DNA of 64,000 nt from Zobellia roscoffensis (GTDB taxonomy: Bacteria > Bacteroidota > Bacteroidia > Flavobacteriales > Flavobacteriaceae), in assembly GCF_015330165.1 (NCBI RefSeq), contig NZ_JADDXT010000002.1, positions 3,747,646 to 3,811,645 on the forward strand. The letters run 5' to 3'. Below, piece by piece: positions 34,188-41,447 of the stretch. Each line of letters begins with the position of its first letter. Positions within the stretch are counted from its first letter, which is position 1. A program made the position numbers and the translations under genes. Below the pieces are notes generated by a model. That model ran no database searches. It saw only the letters and a list, made by a program, of their open reading frames with translations, and was not told where the DNA came from.

Positions 34188-34217
34188 TAAAAAAACGGCT
34201 TGTGAGTACACAAACCG
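34188..34217 (-). terminator. intrinsic terminator of the tRNA-Met transcript
   Basis: On the minus strand CGGTTTGTG, loop TACT, CACAAGCCG (one G-U pair) is followed by seven T. It lies 26 bp past the tRNA 3' end and separates the tRNA from the recombinase gene. Confidence 0.75.
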
Positions 34218-34242
34218 CTGTTTTTACTGGTTTTAAGCCTTG

Positions 34243-34316
34243 TAGCGAGAGGGGGGCACGATCCCCCGACCTCCGGGTTATGAATCCGACGCTCTAACCA
34301 ACTGAGCTACCTCGCC
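34243..34316 (-). tRNA. tRNA-Met (CAT anticodon)
   Basis: A 74-nt cloverleaf read on the minus strand. The acceptor is GGCGAGG/TCTCGCT with G-U end pairs, the D-stem is GCTC/GAGC, the anticodon loop TTCATAA gives CAT, the T-stem is GGGGG/CCCCC, and the discriminator is A. CCA is not encoded. The A-C closing pair of the anticodon stem is tolerated in many tRNA-Met genes. It is probably the elongator type, since an initiator would normally have a C1-A72 mismatch and three G-C pairs in the anticodon stem. Confidence 0.93.
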
Positions 34317-34452
34317 GTATTATTATTTTGAAACGGCTGCAAATATAAAGTTTATTTCTTGTTCTTCGGCAATACTTTGCTAAAATTATTCTATCTCTTT
34401 TGTTTTTTTATCATAAGGAAATCTATATATTGCCCATCGTAAACACTTAAGA

Positions 34453-34836
34453 ATGGACGATAAAATAAAATTTGAACTAGAATTTGTAATACAATCTTCA
34501 CCACAGTTACTATATACCTACTTGTCAACACCATCAGGTCTTTCCGAATGGTTTGCCGATAATGTGAACTCTAGAGGTGAAATGTTCAGTTTTATATGGG
34601 ACGGTTCTGAAGAAGAAGCAAAATTATTAAAGCGTAAAAGTGATGAATTTGTAAAATTCGCGTGGGTTGAAAATGAAGACGATTCATTTTTTGAATTGAA
34701 AATCATTGTTGATGAAATTACCAAAGATGTTTCTCTATTTATAACAGATTTTGCAGAAGAAGACGAAGTAGATGAAGCTAAAATGCTCTGGACGAATCAA
34801 GTAACAGATTTGAAACAGGTTTTAGGTTCTAAGTAA
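34453..34836 (+). CDS. START-like/SRPBCC domain protein
   Basis: A 127-residue cytoplasmic protein of the SRPBCC (START-like, AHSA1-related) fold. FELEFVIQSSPQLLYTYLSTPSGLSEWFADNV is the usual N-terminal strand-helix pair, followed by a beta sheet and a long C-terminal helix (ANMLW-like AKMLWTNQVTDLKQVL). The fold binds hydrophobic ligands or proteins; its role here is unknown. It lies beyond the tRNA, at the start of the core-genome stretch, and ends at a strong terminator. Confidence 0.85.
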   Translation: MDDKIKFELEFVIQSSPQLLYTYLSTPSGLSEWFADNVNSRGEMFSFIWDGSEEEAKLLKRKSDEFVKFAWVENEDDSFFELKIIVDEITKDVSLFITDFAEEDEVDEAKMLWTNQVTDLKQVLGSK

Positions 34837-34866
34837 CCGTATTCTTCTAATATCACCTTATATTTG

Positions 34867-34892
34867 GTCCCGATAATTATCGGGACTTTTTT
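34867..34892 (+). terminator. intrinsic terminator directly abutting the next start codon
   Basis: GTCCCGAT, AATT, ATCGGGAC is a perfect palindrome followed by TTTTTT, and the next three bases are the ATG of the aminotransferase gene. It ends the START-like gene; the neighbour must use another promoter or read-through. Confidence 0.85.
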
Positions 34893-35738
34893 ATGATTAA
34901 TTACAACGGAAATCTTCTAGAAGAAAACACTCAATTTTTAGACCATCAGAACAGAGGGCTTCGCTACGGCGATGCACTTTTTGAAACCATGAGAATGGTT
35001 AACGGAAAGCTATTTTTCTGGGAAGACCACTATCTCAGACTCATGGCATCTATGCGGGTACTACGTATGGAAATTCCTATGGATTTTACTATGGAGTTCT
35101 TAGAGTCTAAGATAAGTGAAACTGTTGCGGCAAATAGTTTGACCGACACACAAGCGCGTATTCGTTTTTCAGTTTTTAGAGAAAAGGGAGGTCTTTATTT
35201 GCCCGCCACAAATGATATTGGTTATTGTATTGAAACCATACCACTTCAGAGTCCTTTTTATGTGCTGAGTGACGTGCTTTATGAAGTTGAGCTTTTTAAA
35301 GATTTCTATGTCAATGCAGATATGCTATCAACATTGAAGACCAACAATAAAATCATTAATGTAGTTGGAAGCATTTTTGCTAAAGAAAATGAGTATCAGA
35401 ATTGTCTCCTTTTAAATAGTTCAAAACAAGTAGTGGAGGCTTTGAACGGAAATATCTTTTTGGTGAAAAACGGTGTCATAAAAACACCGCCTTTAAACGA
35501 GGGTTGTTTAAATGGAATCATCCGCAAAAAACTGATAGATATTCTAGGTAAGCTTGATGATTATCAATTTGAAGAAGCATCAATATCTCCTTTTGAATTA
35601 CAAAAAGCAGATGAGATATTCATTACAAATAGTATTGTGGGCATACAACCTGTTACCAAGTACAGAAAAAAGGAATTTGGGAATACAATGGCAAAAGGGC
35701 TTTTGGGCAAATTAAATGCCGTAGCAAGACTTTCCTAA
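34893..35738 (+). CDS. PLP-dependent aminotransferase class IV (BCAT/PabC-like)
   Basis: A 281-residue fold-type IV PLP enzyme. LRYGDALFETMRM is the typical N-terminal motif, STLKTNNKI carries the likely PLP-binding Lys, and EALNGNIFLVKNGVIKTPPLNEGCLNGI is the family signature. It may be a branched-chain aminotransferase, a D-amino acid aminotransferase or an aminodeoxychorismate lyase, and the sequence does not settle this. The ATG at 34893 follows a terminator U-run without spacing, leaving no room for a normal leader. Confidence 0.88.
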   Translation: MINYNGNLLEENTQFLDHQNRGLRYGDALFETMRMVNGKLFFWEDHYLRLMASMRVLRMEIPMDFTMEFLESKISETVAANSLTDTQARIRFSVFREKGGLYLPATNDIGYCIETIPLQSPFYVLSDVLYEVELFKDFYVNADMLSTLKTNNKIINVVGSIFAKENEYQNCLLLNSSKQVVEALNGNIFLVKNGVIKTPPLNEGCLNGIIRKKLIDILGKLDDYQFEEASISPFELQKADEIFITNSIVGIQPVTKYRKKEFGNTMAKGLLGKLNAVARLS

Positions 35739-35753
35739 GATTATGGGAAATGG

Positions 35754-36314
35754 CTAGTTCAAGCTTGGATTTTCAGGTGAATTGGACCAAAGAAGATAAT
35801 CACCACCTAATTCTACCATTTTTTCTTTCCAAAAAGCGTCAGAAGATTTATGAATCAGTCCGCTTTCATAATCGTTTTCTACAACAACCCATGATTTGGA
35901 CATTAATTCTTTATCCAATTGAAGTGAGGACCAACCGGAATATCCCAGAAAAAACCGAATATCTTCTTCTGAAATAACTTTTTGATTAATTAGGTCTATA
36001 GTATTTTCAAAATCTCCGCCCCAATAGATTCCGTCGGAAATCTCAATGCTATTGGAAATTAATTCTGGAACCTTGTGTATGAAGTATAAGTTGTCCTGTT
36101 CTACAGGGCCACCATTGTATACCTGAAAAGGTATCTCTATTTCGTTTATAAGCTCACCAATAGTATATTCAAGAGGTTTGTTTAAAATAAAACCTACAGA
36201 GCCTTCTTTATTGTGTTCCGCTAAAAGGACTACCGAACGATTGAAAGATACATCTCCGGTTAAAGTTGGTTCGGCAATAAGGAGCTTGCCTTTCTCTGGT
36301 TTTAAATCTACCAT
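35754..36314 (-). CDS. YqgE/AlgH family protein (UPF0301)
   Basis: A 186-residue protein of the YqgE/AlgH family, with the conserved GKLLIAEPTLTGDVSFNRSVVLLAEH opening, GSVGFILNKPLEYTIGEL, and YNGGPVEQDNLYFIH in the middle, then FLGYSGWSSLQLDKEL. The family is widespread and of uncertain molecular function. It converges with the aminotransferase gene (15 bp between stops) and ends at full family length. Confidence 0.93.
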   Translation of the reverse strand: MVDLKPEKGKLLIAEPTLTGDVSFNRSVVLLAEHNKEGSVGFILNKPLEYTIGELINEIEIPFQVYNGGPVEQDNLYFIHKVPELISNSIEISDGIYWGGDFENTIDLINQKVISEEDIRFFLGYSGWSSLQLDKELMSKSWVVVENDYESGLIHKSSDAFWKEKMVELGGDYLLWSNSPENPSLN

Positions 36315-36373
36315 AATTATATGAGCTAGTTATAACTAAAATAAGACATTTCTTATAAATAGCAAATACGAAT

Positions 36374-36403
36374 AAAAAAAAAGCGTCTAGTTTGTAGACG
36401 CTT
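36374..36403 (-). terminator. intrinsic terminator of the HU gene
   Basis: AAGCGTCTA/TAGACGCTT is a perfect 9-bp stem with a 5-nt loop; on the minus strand it is followed by nine T. It lies 24 bp past the HU stop codon. A shorter T-run on the plus side may let it work in both directions. Confidence 0.85.
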
Positions 36404-36426
36404 TTCTATAGTATGGCTCGTAAGAC

Positions 36427-36699
36427 TTAGTTTACTGAACTAGCCAAGTCAGATCCTGCTTTGAACTTAACAACGTTCTTAGCTGCAATTTTGATAGTTT
36501 TACCAGTAGAAGGGTTTCTTCCTTCTCTAGCATTTCTTTTAGATACTGACCAAGATCCAAAACCAACCAAAGAAACTCTGTTACCTCCTTTAAGAGATCC
36601 TTCAACGTTTCCTAAGAAAGATTCCAATGCTTTTTTTGCTGCGGCTTTTGTGATGCCGGCATCTGCTGCCATTGCATCGATCAATTCTGTTTTGTTCAT
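36427..36699 (-). CDS. HU/IHF-family DNA-binding protein
   Basis: A 90-residue HU protein of normal length. It has NKTELIDAMAADAGITKAAAKKALESF (dimerising helices), VSLVGFGSWSV, and the DNA-binding arm with RNAREGRNPSTGKTIKIAAKNVVKFKAGSDL, including the conserved NPxTG that intercalates at the bend. It is a nucleoid-compacting, DNA-bending protein. It is monocistronic, with a good upstream promoter and a strong terminator. Confidence 0.97.
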   Translation of the reverse strand: MNKTELIDAMAADAGITKAAAKKALESFLGNVEGSLKGGNRVSLVGFGSWSVSKRNAREGRNPSTGKTIKIAAKNVVKFKAGSDLASSVN

Positions 36700-36742
36700 A
36701 ATTTAATTAATTAATTGTTGTTAAACGTATTTTACTGTTAAA

Positions 36743-36772
36743 CAAATTTATACGGATTTGCGCCCAACGCAA
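36743..36772 (-). promoter_or_regulatory. HU promoter (TTG-N19-TAAATTTG)
   Basis: On the minus strand TTG (36770-36772) and TAAATTTG (36743-36750) are separated by 19 bp, matching the Bacteroidota -33/-7 consensus TTG/TAnnTTTG. The start codon is 44 bp downstream. Confidence 0.6.
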
Positions 36773-36796
36773 GTAAAATGGGGGGAAATCACTGTT

Positions 36797-36827
36797 TTTG
36801 TTGATAACTATAGGCGTTTGTTGATAA
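36797..36827. repeat. two TTTGTTGATAA direct repeats, 20-bp period
   Basis: Exact 11-bp repeats at 36797-36807 and 36817-36827, two helical turns apart, lie 25-55 bp upstream of the HU -33 element and downstream of nothing else but the fmt 3' end. They could be an activator site for HU. Confidence 0.5.
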
Positions 36828-36873
36828 AGTAGGGGTTTTTTTACGCTTCTCGCAGCCCAATGATACTAGGCCT

Positions 36874-37821
36874 TTACACCATTTGGGCATTTTTTTGCAA
36901 GTTTAGACCATTTAGAACATCTTGTATCTTCATTTTTCTCTTACTTGGCAACTGTATTTCTAACAGGTTTATGTAACCGCCATCTACTGCCACTTTCAGC
37001 TCTTTTTTACTTACTTCTATTTCTCCTACGTTTAATTGGTGGTCAGTATTTTCTTTCGCACTTTCATATATCTTCACAAATACCTTTTCATCACCATTGA
37101 TCAATGTTGTCCATGCTCCAGGGTAAGGGCTTAATCCTCTTATGTGATTATGTATTTCACCTATAGATTTACTCCAATCTATTTGGCAGGTATCCTTATG
37201 TATTTTAAAAGCTTCCTTTAATTCTTTTGAAATGGGTTGTGCAACTGTAGTAACTGGACCCTTACTAATAGCTTCTGCCGTTTTAAGAACGAGGTCTGCG
37301 CCCATAACCATTAATTTATCATGTAACTCCCAAGCTGACATGTTCTCATTTATATCCGTATGGTCCTGTAGGATGATTTCTCCGGTATCTATTTTATCAT
37401 CTATAAAGAAGGTAGTAACTCCAGTTTCTTTTTCTCCGTTAATGATAGCCCAGTTAATAGGTGCGGCACCTCTATAATCGGGAAGGAGGGAAGCATGTAA
37501 ATTAAACGTACCATACGCTGGCATGGCCCACACCGCCTTTGGCAACATGCGAAAAGCAACCACAATTTGAAGATTTGCATTTAAGGACTTTAATTCGGCT
37601 AAAAAAACTTCATTTTTAAGATTGGTGGGCTGTAGGACTTTCAACCCTTTTTCCAGAGCGTATTTCTTTACGTGTGATTGTTGCAGACTTCTGCCTCTGC
37701 CGGCCGGCCGGTCCGGAGCGGTAATGACACCGACCACATTATAATCGTTCTTAACTAATTTTGCTAAAATAGTGGTAGCGAACTCTGGCGTTCCCATAAA
37801 GACGATGCGTAAATCCTTCAT
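36874..37821 (-). CDS. fmt: methionyl-tRNA formyltransferase
   Basis: A 315-residue Fmt of normal length. It has FMGTPEFATTIL, GRGRSLQQSHVK, the formyl-transfer motif NLHASLLPDYRGAAPINWAI, and GVTTFFIDDKIDTGEII, followed by the C-terminal tRNA-binding barrel. It formylates initiator Met-tRNA. It lies downstream of recQ on the same strand (35 bp apart), so it may be part of the ATPase-recQ-fmt transcript. Confidence 0.97.
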   Translation of the reverse strand: MKDLRIVFMGTPEFATTILAKLVKNDYNVVGVITAPDRPAGRGRSLQQSHVKKYALEKGLKVLQPTNLKNEVFLAELKSLNANLQIVVAFRMLPKAVWAMPAYGTFNLHASLLPDYRGAAPINWAIINGEKETGVTTFFIDDKIDTGEIILQDHTDINENMSAWELHDKLMVMGADLVLKTAEAISKGPVTTVAQPISKELKEAFKIHKDTCQIDWSKSIGEIHNHIRGLSPYPGAWTTLINGDEKVFVKIYESAKENTDHQLNVGEIEVSKKELKVAVDGGYINLLEIQLPSKRKMKIQDVLNGLNLQKNAQMV

Positions 37822-37856
37822 TGTGTTCCTTTGTTTTTTATACCTCTTAATAAGGC

Positions 37857-39755
37857 CTATTTTATTTGATATTGATTTTTTGTGTTTATTTCGATATTAT
37901 CATCTTCTAGCATCAACTGTAAAGCTCTCAAAATAAGCTTCTCATTATAATTCATAACATCTATAAGTGCTCTTGAAGTTTGTGGGGATTCTGATAATAA
38001 AGTTCTGATTTCCTGTGAAACTTCATTGAAAGTGGGTTTTGTTGCATTTCTTTTTTTTAAACAAACATCACATATGCTACAATCTTCCGTGTTGGTTTCA
38101 CCAAAATATTCTAAAATCTGTCGGCTCCTACATTTTTTATCGTTCTTGATATAGTCTATCATTTGAAAGACTTTATCGGTTTTGACCTTATTTTGCTCTT
38201 CTACTTCTTTTGCAAAGACATTTATCGTGAGGTCATCTTCACGAGGAACAAGAAAGGTAATCTCCAAATCACTTTGTTGGGCTTCGTAGGTTATAATATT
38301 ATCCTTCTTAAGTTGTTCCAATACCTTAAAAACTTGTTTTTCTGAGGTATTGATTTTTTTTGAAATGAGCCCGGGGTTGATTTTAGTCTCAAAGTCAAAA
38401 ATACCGCCGTACGTCCTTAAAATGGTTTGGATTATACTGGCGGTCTCTTTATGTGAGTCCAGATAGTCAAAAATGGCATCCTTTTCTGAAATAAATTGAA
38501 CAATGGTTTTCTTTGAAAAGGATTCCGATAGGGAAATAACGGAGTTCCGATCTAAGATTTTCATGGCGTTATAAGCTAAAAACGAGTTCAATTTATAGGT
38601 TCCAACAAATTCATTAAAGTTGAATTGTAGTGTTTTATTGCTTCCTTCCCCATATCCTATTTGAAAGTAGTTATTGAGTTTGTTATATAATTTCTTAAGA
38701 AATGCAGTATCCGGAAGTACACTTAAAAATTGGTTTTTAAGTTGCTCTTCGTCATTGGGATTCGTAATAAGAACTGCCTCTGCAGCAGAACCATCACGGC
38801 CTGCTCTTCCTGCTTCTTGATAATAATTCTCCAAGCAATCCGGTATTTGGTAGTGCACCACTAGGGAGACATCCGGCTTATCTACCCCCATGCCAAAAGC
38901 ATTGGTGGCAACCATAATCTGAACTTTATTGGTTAGCCATTGGTCCAATTTTTTCTCTTTCTCTTTTTTGTTTATGCCCCCATGAAAAAAAGTGGCACTG
39001 CATCCTTTTGAGTTTAAAAATTGAGCAAGTTCTACTGTAGCTCTTCGTGTACCTACATATACGATTCCACTTTTCTTGATTTTAGAACAGAGTTGGACTA
39101 GTCTATAACGCTTGTCTTGTTCCCATAGAATTTTGAAAGCAATATTTTTTCTGGCAAAGGAATCCGTTACCACTACAGGAGCTGTTAAGTGAAGGCTTTC
39201 TACAATGTCATGGGCAACTTTGTCTGTGGCAGTTGCCGTTAGGGCTACCATTGATGTTTGTGGCAATAGCTTGCGGAGTTCCGCACATTCTAAGTAAGCG
39301 GGTCTAAAATCATGTCCCCATTGACAAATACAGTGCGCTTCATCTATAGCCACAAGATTCACGTTCATTTGCCGTATTTTATCTTGTACTAGCTCTTGTT
39401 GCAAACGTTCCGGTGATAGGTATACAAATTTGTATCCACCATATAAACAATTATCCAGCAAGTCTAGAAGCTCATTAAAAGGGATTCCTCCGGTTAGGGC
39501 AAGGGCTTTAATCCCTTTTCTTTTTAAGCTTTCTACCTGATCTTGAATTAATGCAATTAGGGGTGAGATTACAATACATATGCCTTCTTGTGCCAAAGCG
39601 GGCACCTGAAAACAAACGGACTTGCCGCCACCTGTAGGCAGGAGGGCCAAGACGTCTCTTTTGTCTAAAATGGCATCTATAATCTTTTTCTGGGAACCTT
39701 TAAAACTCGTAAAGCCCCAATATTGCCGTAAAATGGATATCGGGTCTTCTTGCAT
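37857..39755 (-). CDS. recQ: RecQ-family ATP-dependent DNA helicase
   Basis: A 632-residue RecQ helicase. It has FKGSQKKIIDAIL (motif 0), LLPTGGGKSVCFQ (I), IDEAHCICQWGHDFRP (II with the aromatic-rich loop), VALTATAT (III), and QEAGRAGRDG (VI). A zinc-binding RQC part carries Cys residues at CRSR...CSICDVC, and a winged-helix end follows, without a recognisable HRDC domain. It unwinds DNA in 3'-5' direction in recombination and repair. Its ATG overlaps the stop codon of the upstream ATPase gene (TAATG). Confidence 0.96.
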   Translation of the reverse strand: MQEDPISILRQYWGFTSFKGSQKKIIDAILDKRDVLALLPTGGGKSVCFQVPALAQEGICIVISPLIALIQDQVESLKRKGIKALALTGGIPFNELLDLLDNCLYGGYKFVYLSPERLQQELVQDKIRQMNVNLVAIDEAHCICQWGHDFRPAYLECAELRKLLPQTSMVALTATATDKVAHDIVESLHLTAPVVVTDSFARKNIAFKILWEQDKRYRLVQLCSKIKKSGIVYVGTRRATVELAQFLNSKGCSATFFHGGINKKEKEKKLDQWLTNKVQIMVATNAFGMGVDKPDVSLVVHYQIPDCLENYYQEAGRAGRDGSAAEAVLITNPNDEEQLKNQFLSVLPDTAFLKKLYNKLNNYFQIGYGEGSNKTLQFNFNEFVGTYKLNSFLAYNAMKILDRNSVISLSESFSKKTIVQFISEKDAIFDYLDSHKETASIIQTILRTYGGIFDFETKINPGLISKKINTSEKQVFKVLEQLKKDNIITYEAQQSDLEITFLVPREDDLTINVFAKEVEEQNKVKTDKVFQMIDYIKNDKKCRSRQILEYFGETNTEDCSICDVCLKKRNATKPTFNEVSQEIRTLLSESPQTSRALIDVMNYNEKLILRALQLMLEDDNIEINTKNQYQIK

Positions 39756-40318
39756 TAGTCTAGATTTAGTAGTTTTAAAATAAAATTGGTACGTTCTTCA
39801 ATACTTCCTTTTGGTACAATTGTTATAGGGTAACCCACGTGTTCATAGGTAGATTTAAGGTGCTCATAAACTCGTTCTGCTTCTTCAAAAGATTCAAAAC
39901 GTTCATTGTCAACAACATGAATTTCTTTCCATGGCGGCATCAACAAAATTTGCTCATATCTGTAGGTATAGCATGGCTTTTCAAACTCCTTGGTATAGGT
40001 TTGACCAAAACAGTTCATGTATGCATGTACATCTGGTATTCCTCTATCAAAAAAAACAATTTCTCCAGCAACATCTTCGGTATCCGTATATTGCTTTATA
40101 CGACCATCTAAAAGACTTTGGTTAAATTTTTTAGGGTCTTTTACCGAAACAATAGGGTTGACTAGGAAATCTCCGGCATTATCTTCGTTTTTTTCCAATG
40201 AAGTCATACTTCGTATAAGTTCGTGAACACACGGAAAACCTATTTTTTCAAGGTTCTCAATAACTGATGTTTTGCCTGTGCTTGGGCCACCTGTAATAAC
40301 TACTCTTTTAAGATCCAA
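39755..40318 (-). CDS. P-loop ATPase (AAA_28/NadR-like)
   Basis: A 187-residue P-loop protein. Walker A is ITGGPSTGKTSVI (residues 8-20), and FFDRGIPDVHAYMNCFG is the Walker-B-like segment conserved in AAA_28 kinase-like proteins. The fold resembles nucleotide or nicotinamide-riboside kinases, but the substrate is unknown. It is translationally coupled to recQ by a 1-bp TAATG overlap. Confidence 0.85.
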   Translation of the reverse strand: MDLKRVVITGGPSTGKTSVIENLEKIGFPCVHELIRSMTSLEKNEDNAGDFLVNPIVSVKDPKKFNQSLLDGRIKQYTDTEDVAGEIVFFDRGIPDVHAYMNCFGQTYTKEFEKPCYTYRYEQILLMPPWKEIHVVDNERFESFEEAERVYEHLKSTYEHVGYPITIVPKGSIEERTNFILKLLNLD

Positions 40319-40337
40319 TAGATAATTGTTGTTCGTG

Positions 40338-40345
40338 CAAAAGTA
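40338..40345 (-). promoter_or_regulatory. -7 element for the ATPase-recQ transcript
   Basis: TACTTTTG on the minus strand matches TAnnTTTG and lies 19 bp before the ATPase start codon. No -33 TTG is obvious. Confidence 0.4.
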
Positions 40346-40383
40346 ATCATTCCGGAATGATTTTAAAATTGGATGGTATCCGC

Positions 40384-40391
40384 TATCTTTG
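40384..40391 (+). promoter_or_regulatory. -7 element for the DUF493 gene
   Basis: TATCTTTG matches TAnnTTTG and lies 14 bp before the ATG at 40406, which implies a very short leader. The best upstream TTG is 12 bp away, closer than usual. Confidence 0.4.
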
Positions 40392-40405
40392 TATAAAACG
40401 GTTAT

Positions 40406-40693
40406 ATGGACAAAGAAACCCCTGAAGCGTTCTACAAGCGCTTACGTGAACAATTGGTGGAGACCTCTGCTTGGCCTTCTAATTACCTGTACAAATTTAT
40501 TGTACAAAGCAATCCTGAAAAAATTAGTAGTATTCACAAAATATTTGATAATACGGGAGCTGTAATTGATTTAAAAGAATCTAAAAACGGAAAATATACT
40601 AGCGTTTCCATTACAGTGAACATGAAAAACCCTGATGCTGTAATAGAAAAATATAAAGAAGTGGGTAAGGTTGATGGGGTTATATCGCTATAA
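40406..40693 (+). CDS. DUF493 (YbeD-like) protein
   Basis: A 95-residue protein of the DUF493/YbeD family, an ACT-like fold with WPSNYLYKFIVQSNPEKISSIHKIF and YTSVSITVNMKNPDAVIEKYKEV. Its function is not established; members are thought to be small regulatory ligand-binding domains. It is divergent from the ATPase gene, sharing an 87-bp promoter region. Confidence 0.88.
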   Translation: MDKETPEAFYKRLREQLVETSAWPSNYLYKFIVQSNPEKISSIHKIFDNTGAVIDLKESKNGKYTSVSITVNMKNPDAVIEKYKEVGKVDGVISL

Positions 40694-40774
40694 ATAGTAT
40701 TTGAACCATAATTTTCTTAATTTGCAGACGTTATAAGAACACTTCCTTATTTTTTTTAAGCAAAATTTTTCAAT

Positions 40775-41431
40775 TTGAATTTAGTAGAAAACCTAGAATA
40801 TAACACGGAAAGGTCAAAATTGATCATTCCCGAGTACGGGCGTCATTTCCAGAAAATGGTAGATCATGCAATTTCCATAGAGGATGATGAAGAGCGAAAT
40901 AAAGTGGCCCAAGCTATTATTAGTGTTATGGGTAATATTCAGCCACACTTAAGAGATGTGCCTGATTTTCAGCATAAACTGTGGGATCAGTTGTTTATCA
41001 TGTCCGATTTTAAATTGGATGTAAAGTCACCTTTTCCTATCACAAGTAAAGAAGTGTTGAGACAACGTCCAGAGGCATTAGAATACCCACAAAATTTTCC
41101 AAAATACCGTTTTTATGGAAACAACATCAAAAGAATGATTGATGTTGCCGTAAAATGGGAAAAAGGAGATATGCGTGATGGTTTAGAGTATGCGATTGCC
41201 AACCACATGAAAAAATGTTACCTGAACTGGAACAAAGATACGGTTGATGATTCAGCTATTTTCAAACACCTACTTGAACTTAGTGACGGTCAAATAGACT
41301 TAAAAGGAGAAAGCCTTACCGATAGCGGTCAATTTTTAAAAAACCGGGTAGCGAAGACTCCAAGAAACAATAACTCAGGAAAGAAAAATAACCAACGAAA
41401 CAATAACAATCGCGGTAAAAAGCGATACTAA
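40775..41431 (+). CDS. DUF4290 protein
   Basis: A 218-residue protein of the Bacteroidota-specific DUF4290 family: LEYNTERSKLIIPEYGRHFQKMV at the start, GNIQPHLRDVPDFQHKLWDQLF and YGNNIKRMIDVAVKWEKGDMR in the middle, and an Asn/Arg/Lys-rich tail (about 190-218). The basic tail suggests nucleic acid or ribosome contact. The start is a TTG at 40775, because no in-frame ATG precedes the conserved N-terminus. It is directly followed by murA (16 bp), a linkage I have the impression is common in flavobacteria. Confidence 0.88.
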   Translation: MNLVENLEYNTERSKLIIPEYGRHFQKMVDHAISIEDDEERNKVAQAIISVMGNIQPHLRDVPDFQHKLWDQLFIMSDFKLDVKSPFPITSKEVLRQRPEALEYPQNFPKYRFYGNNIKRMIDVAVKWEKGDMRDGLEYAIANHMKKCYLNWNKDTVDDSAIFKHLLELSDGQIDLKGESLTDSGQFLKNRVAKTPRNNNSGKKNNQRNNNNRGKKRY

Positions 41432-41447
41432 TACTCCTCAATCTTAC

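Noticed and set aside
34243..34316. Direct repeat of the tRNA end marking a left att site in the window
   Set aside because: Reading the intergenic regions to the left by eye gave no copy of the tRNA 3' segment; chance matches of six or seven bases in genes were ignored.
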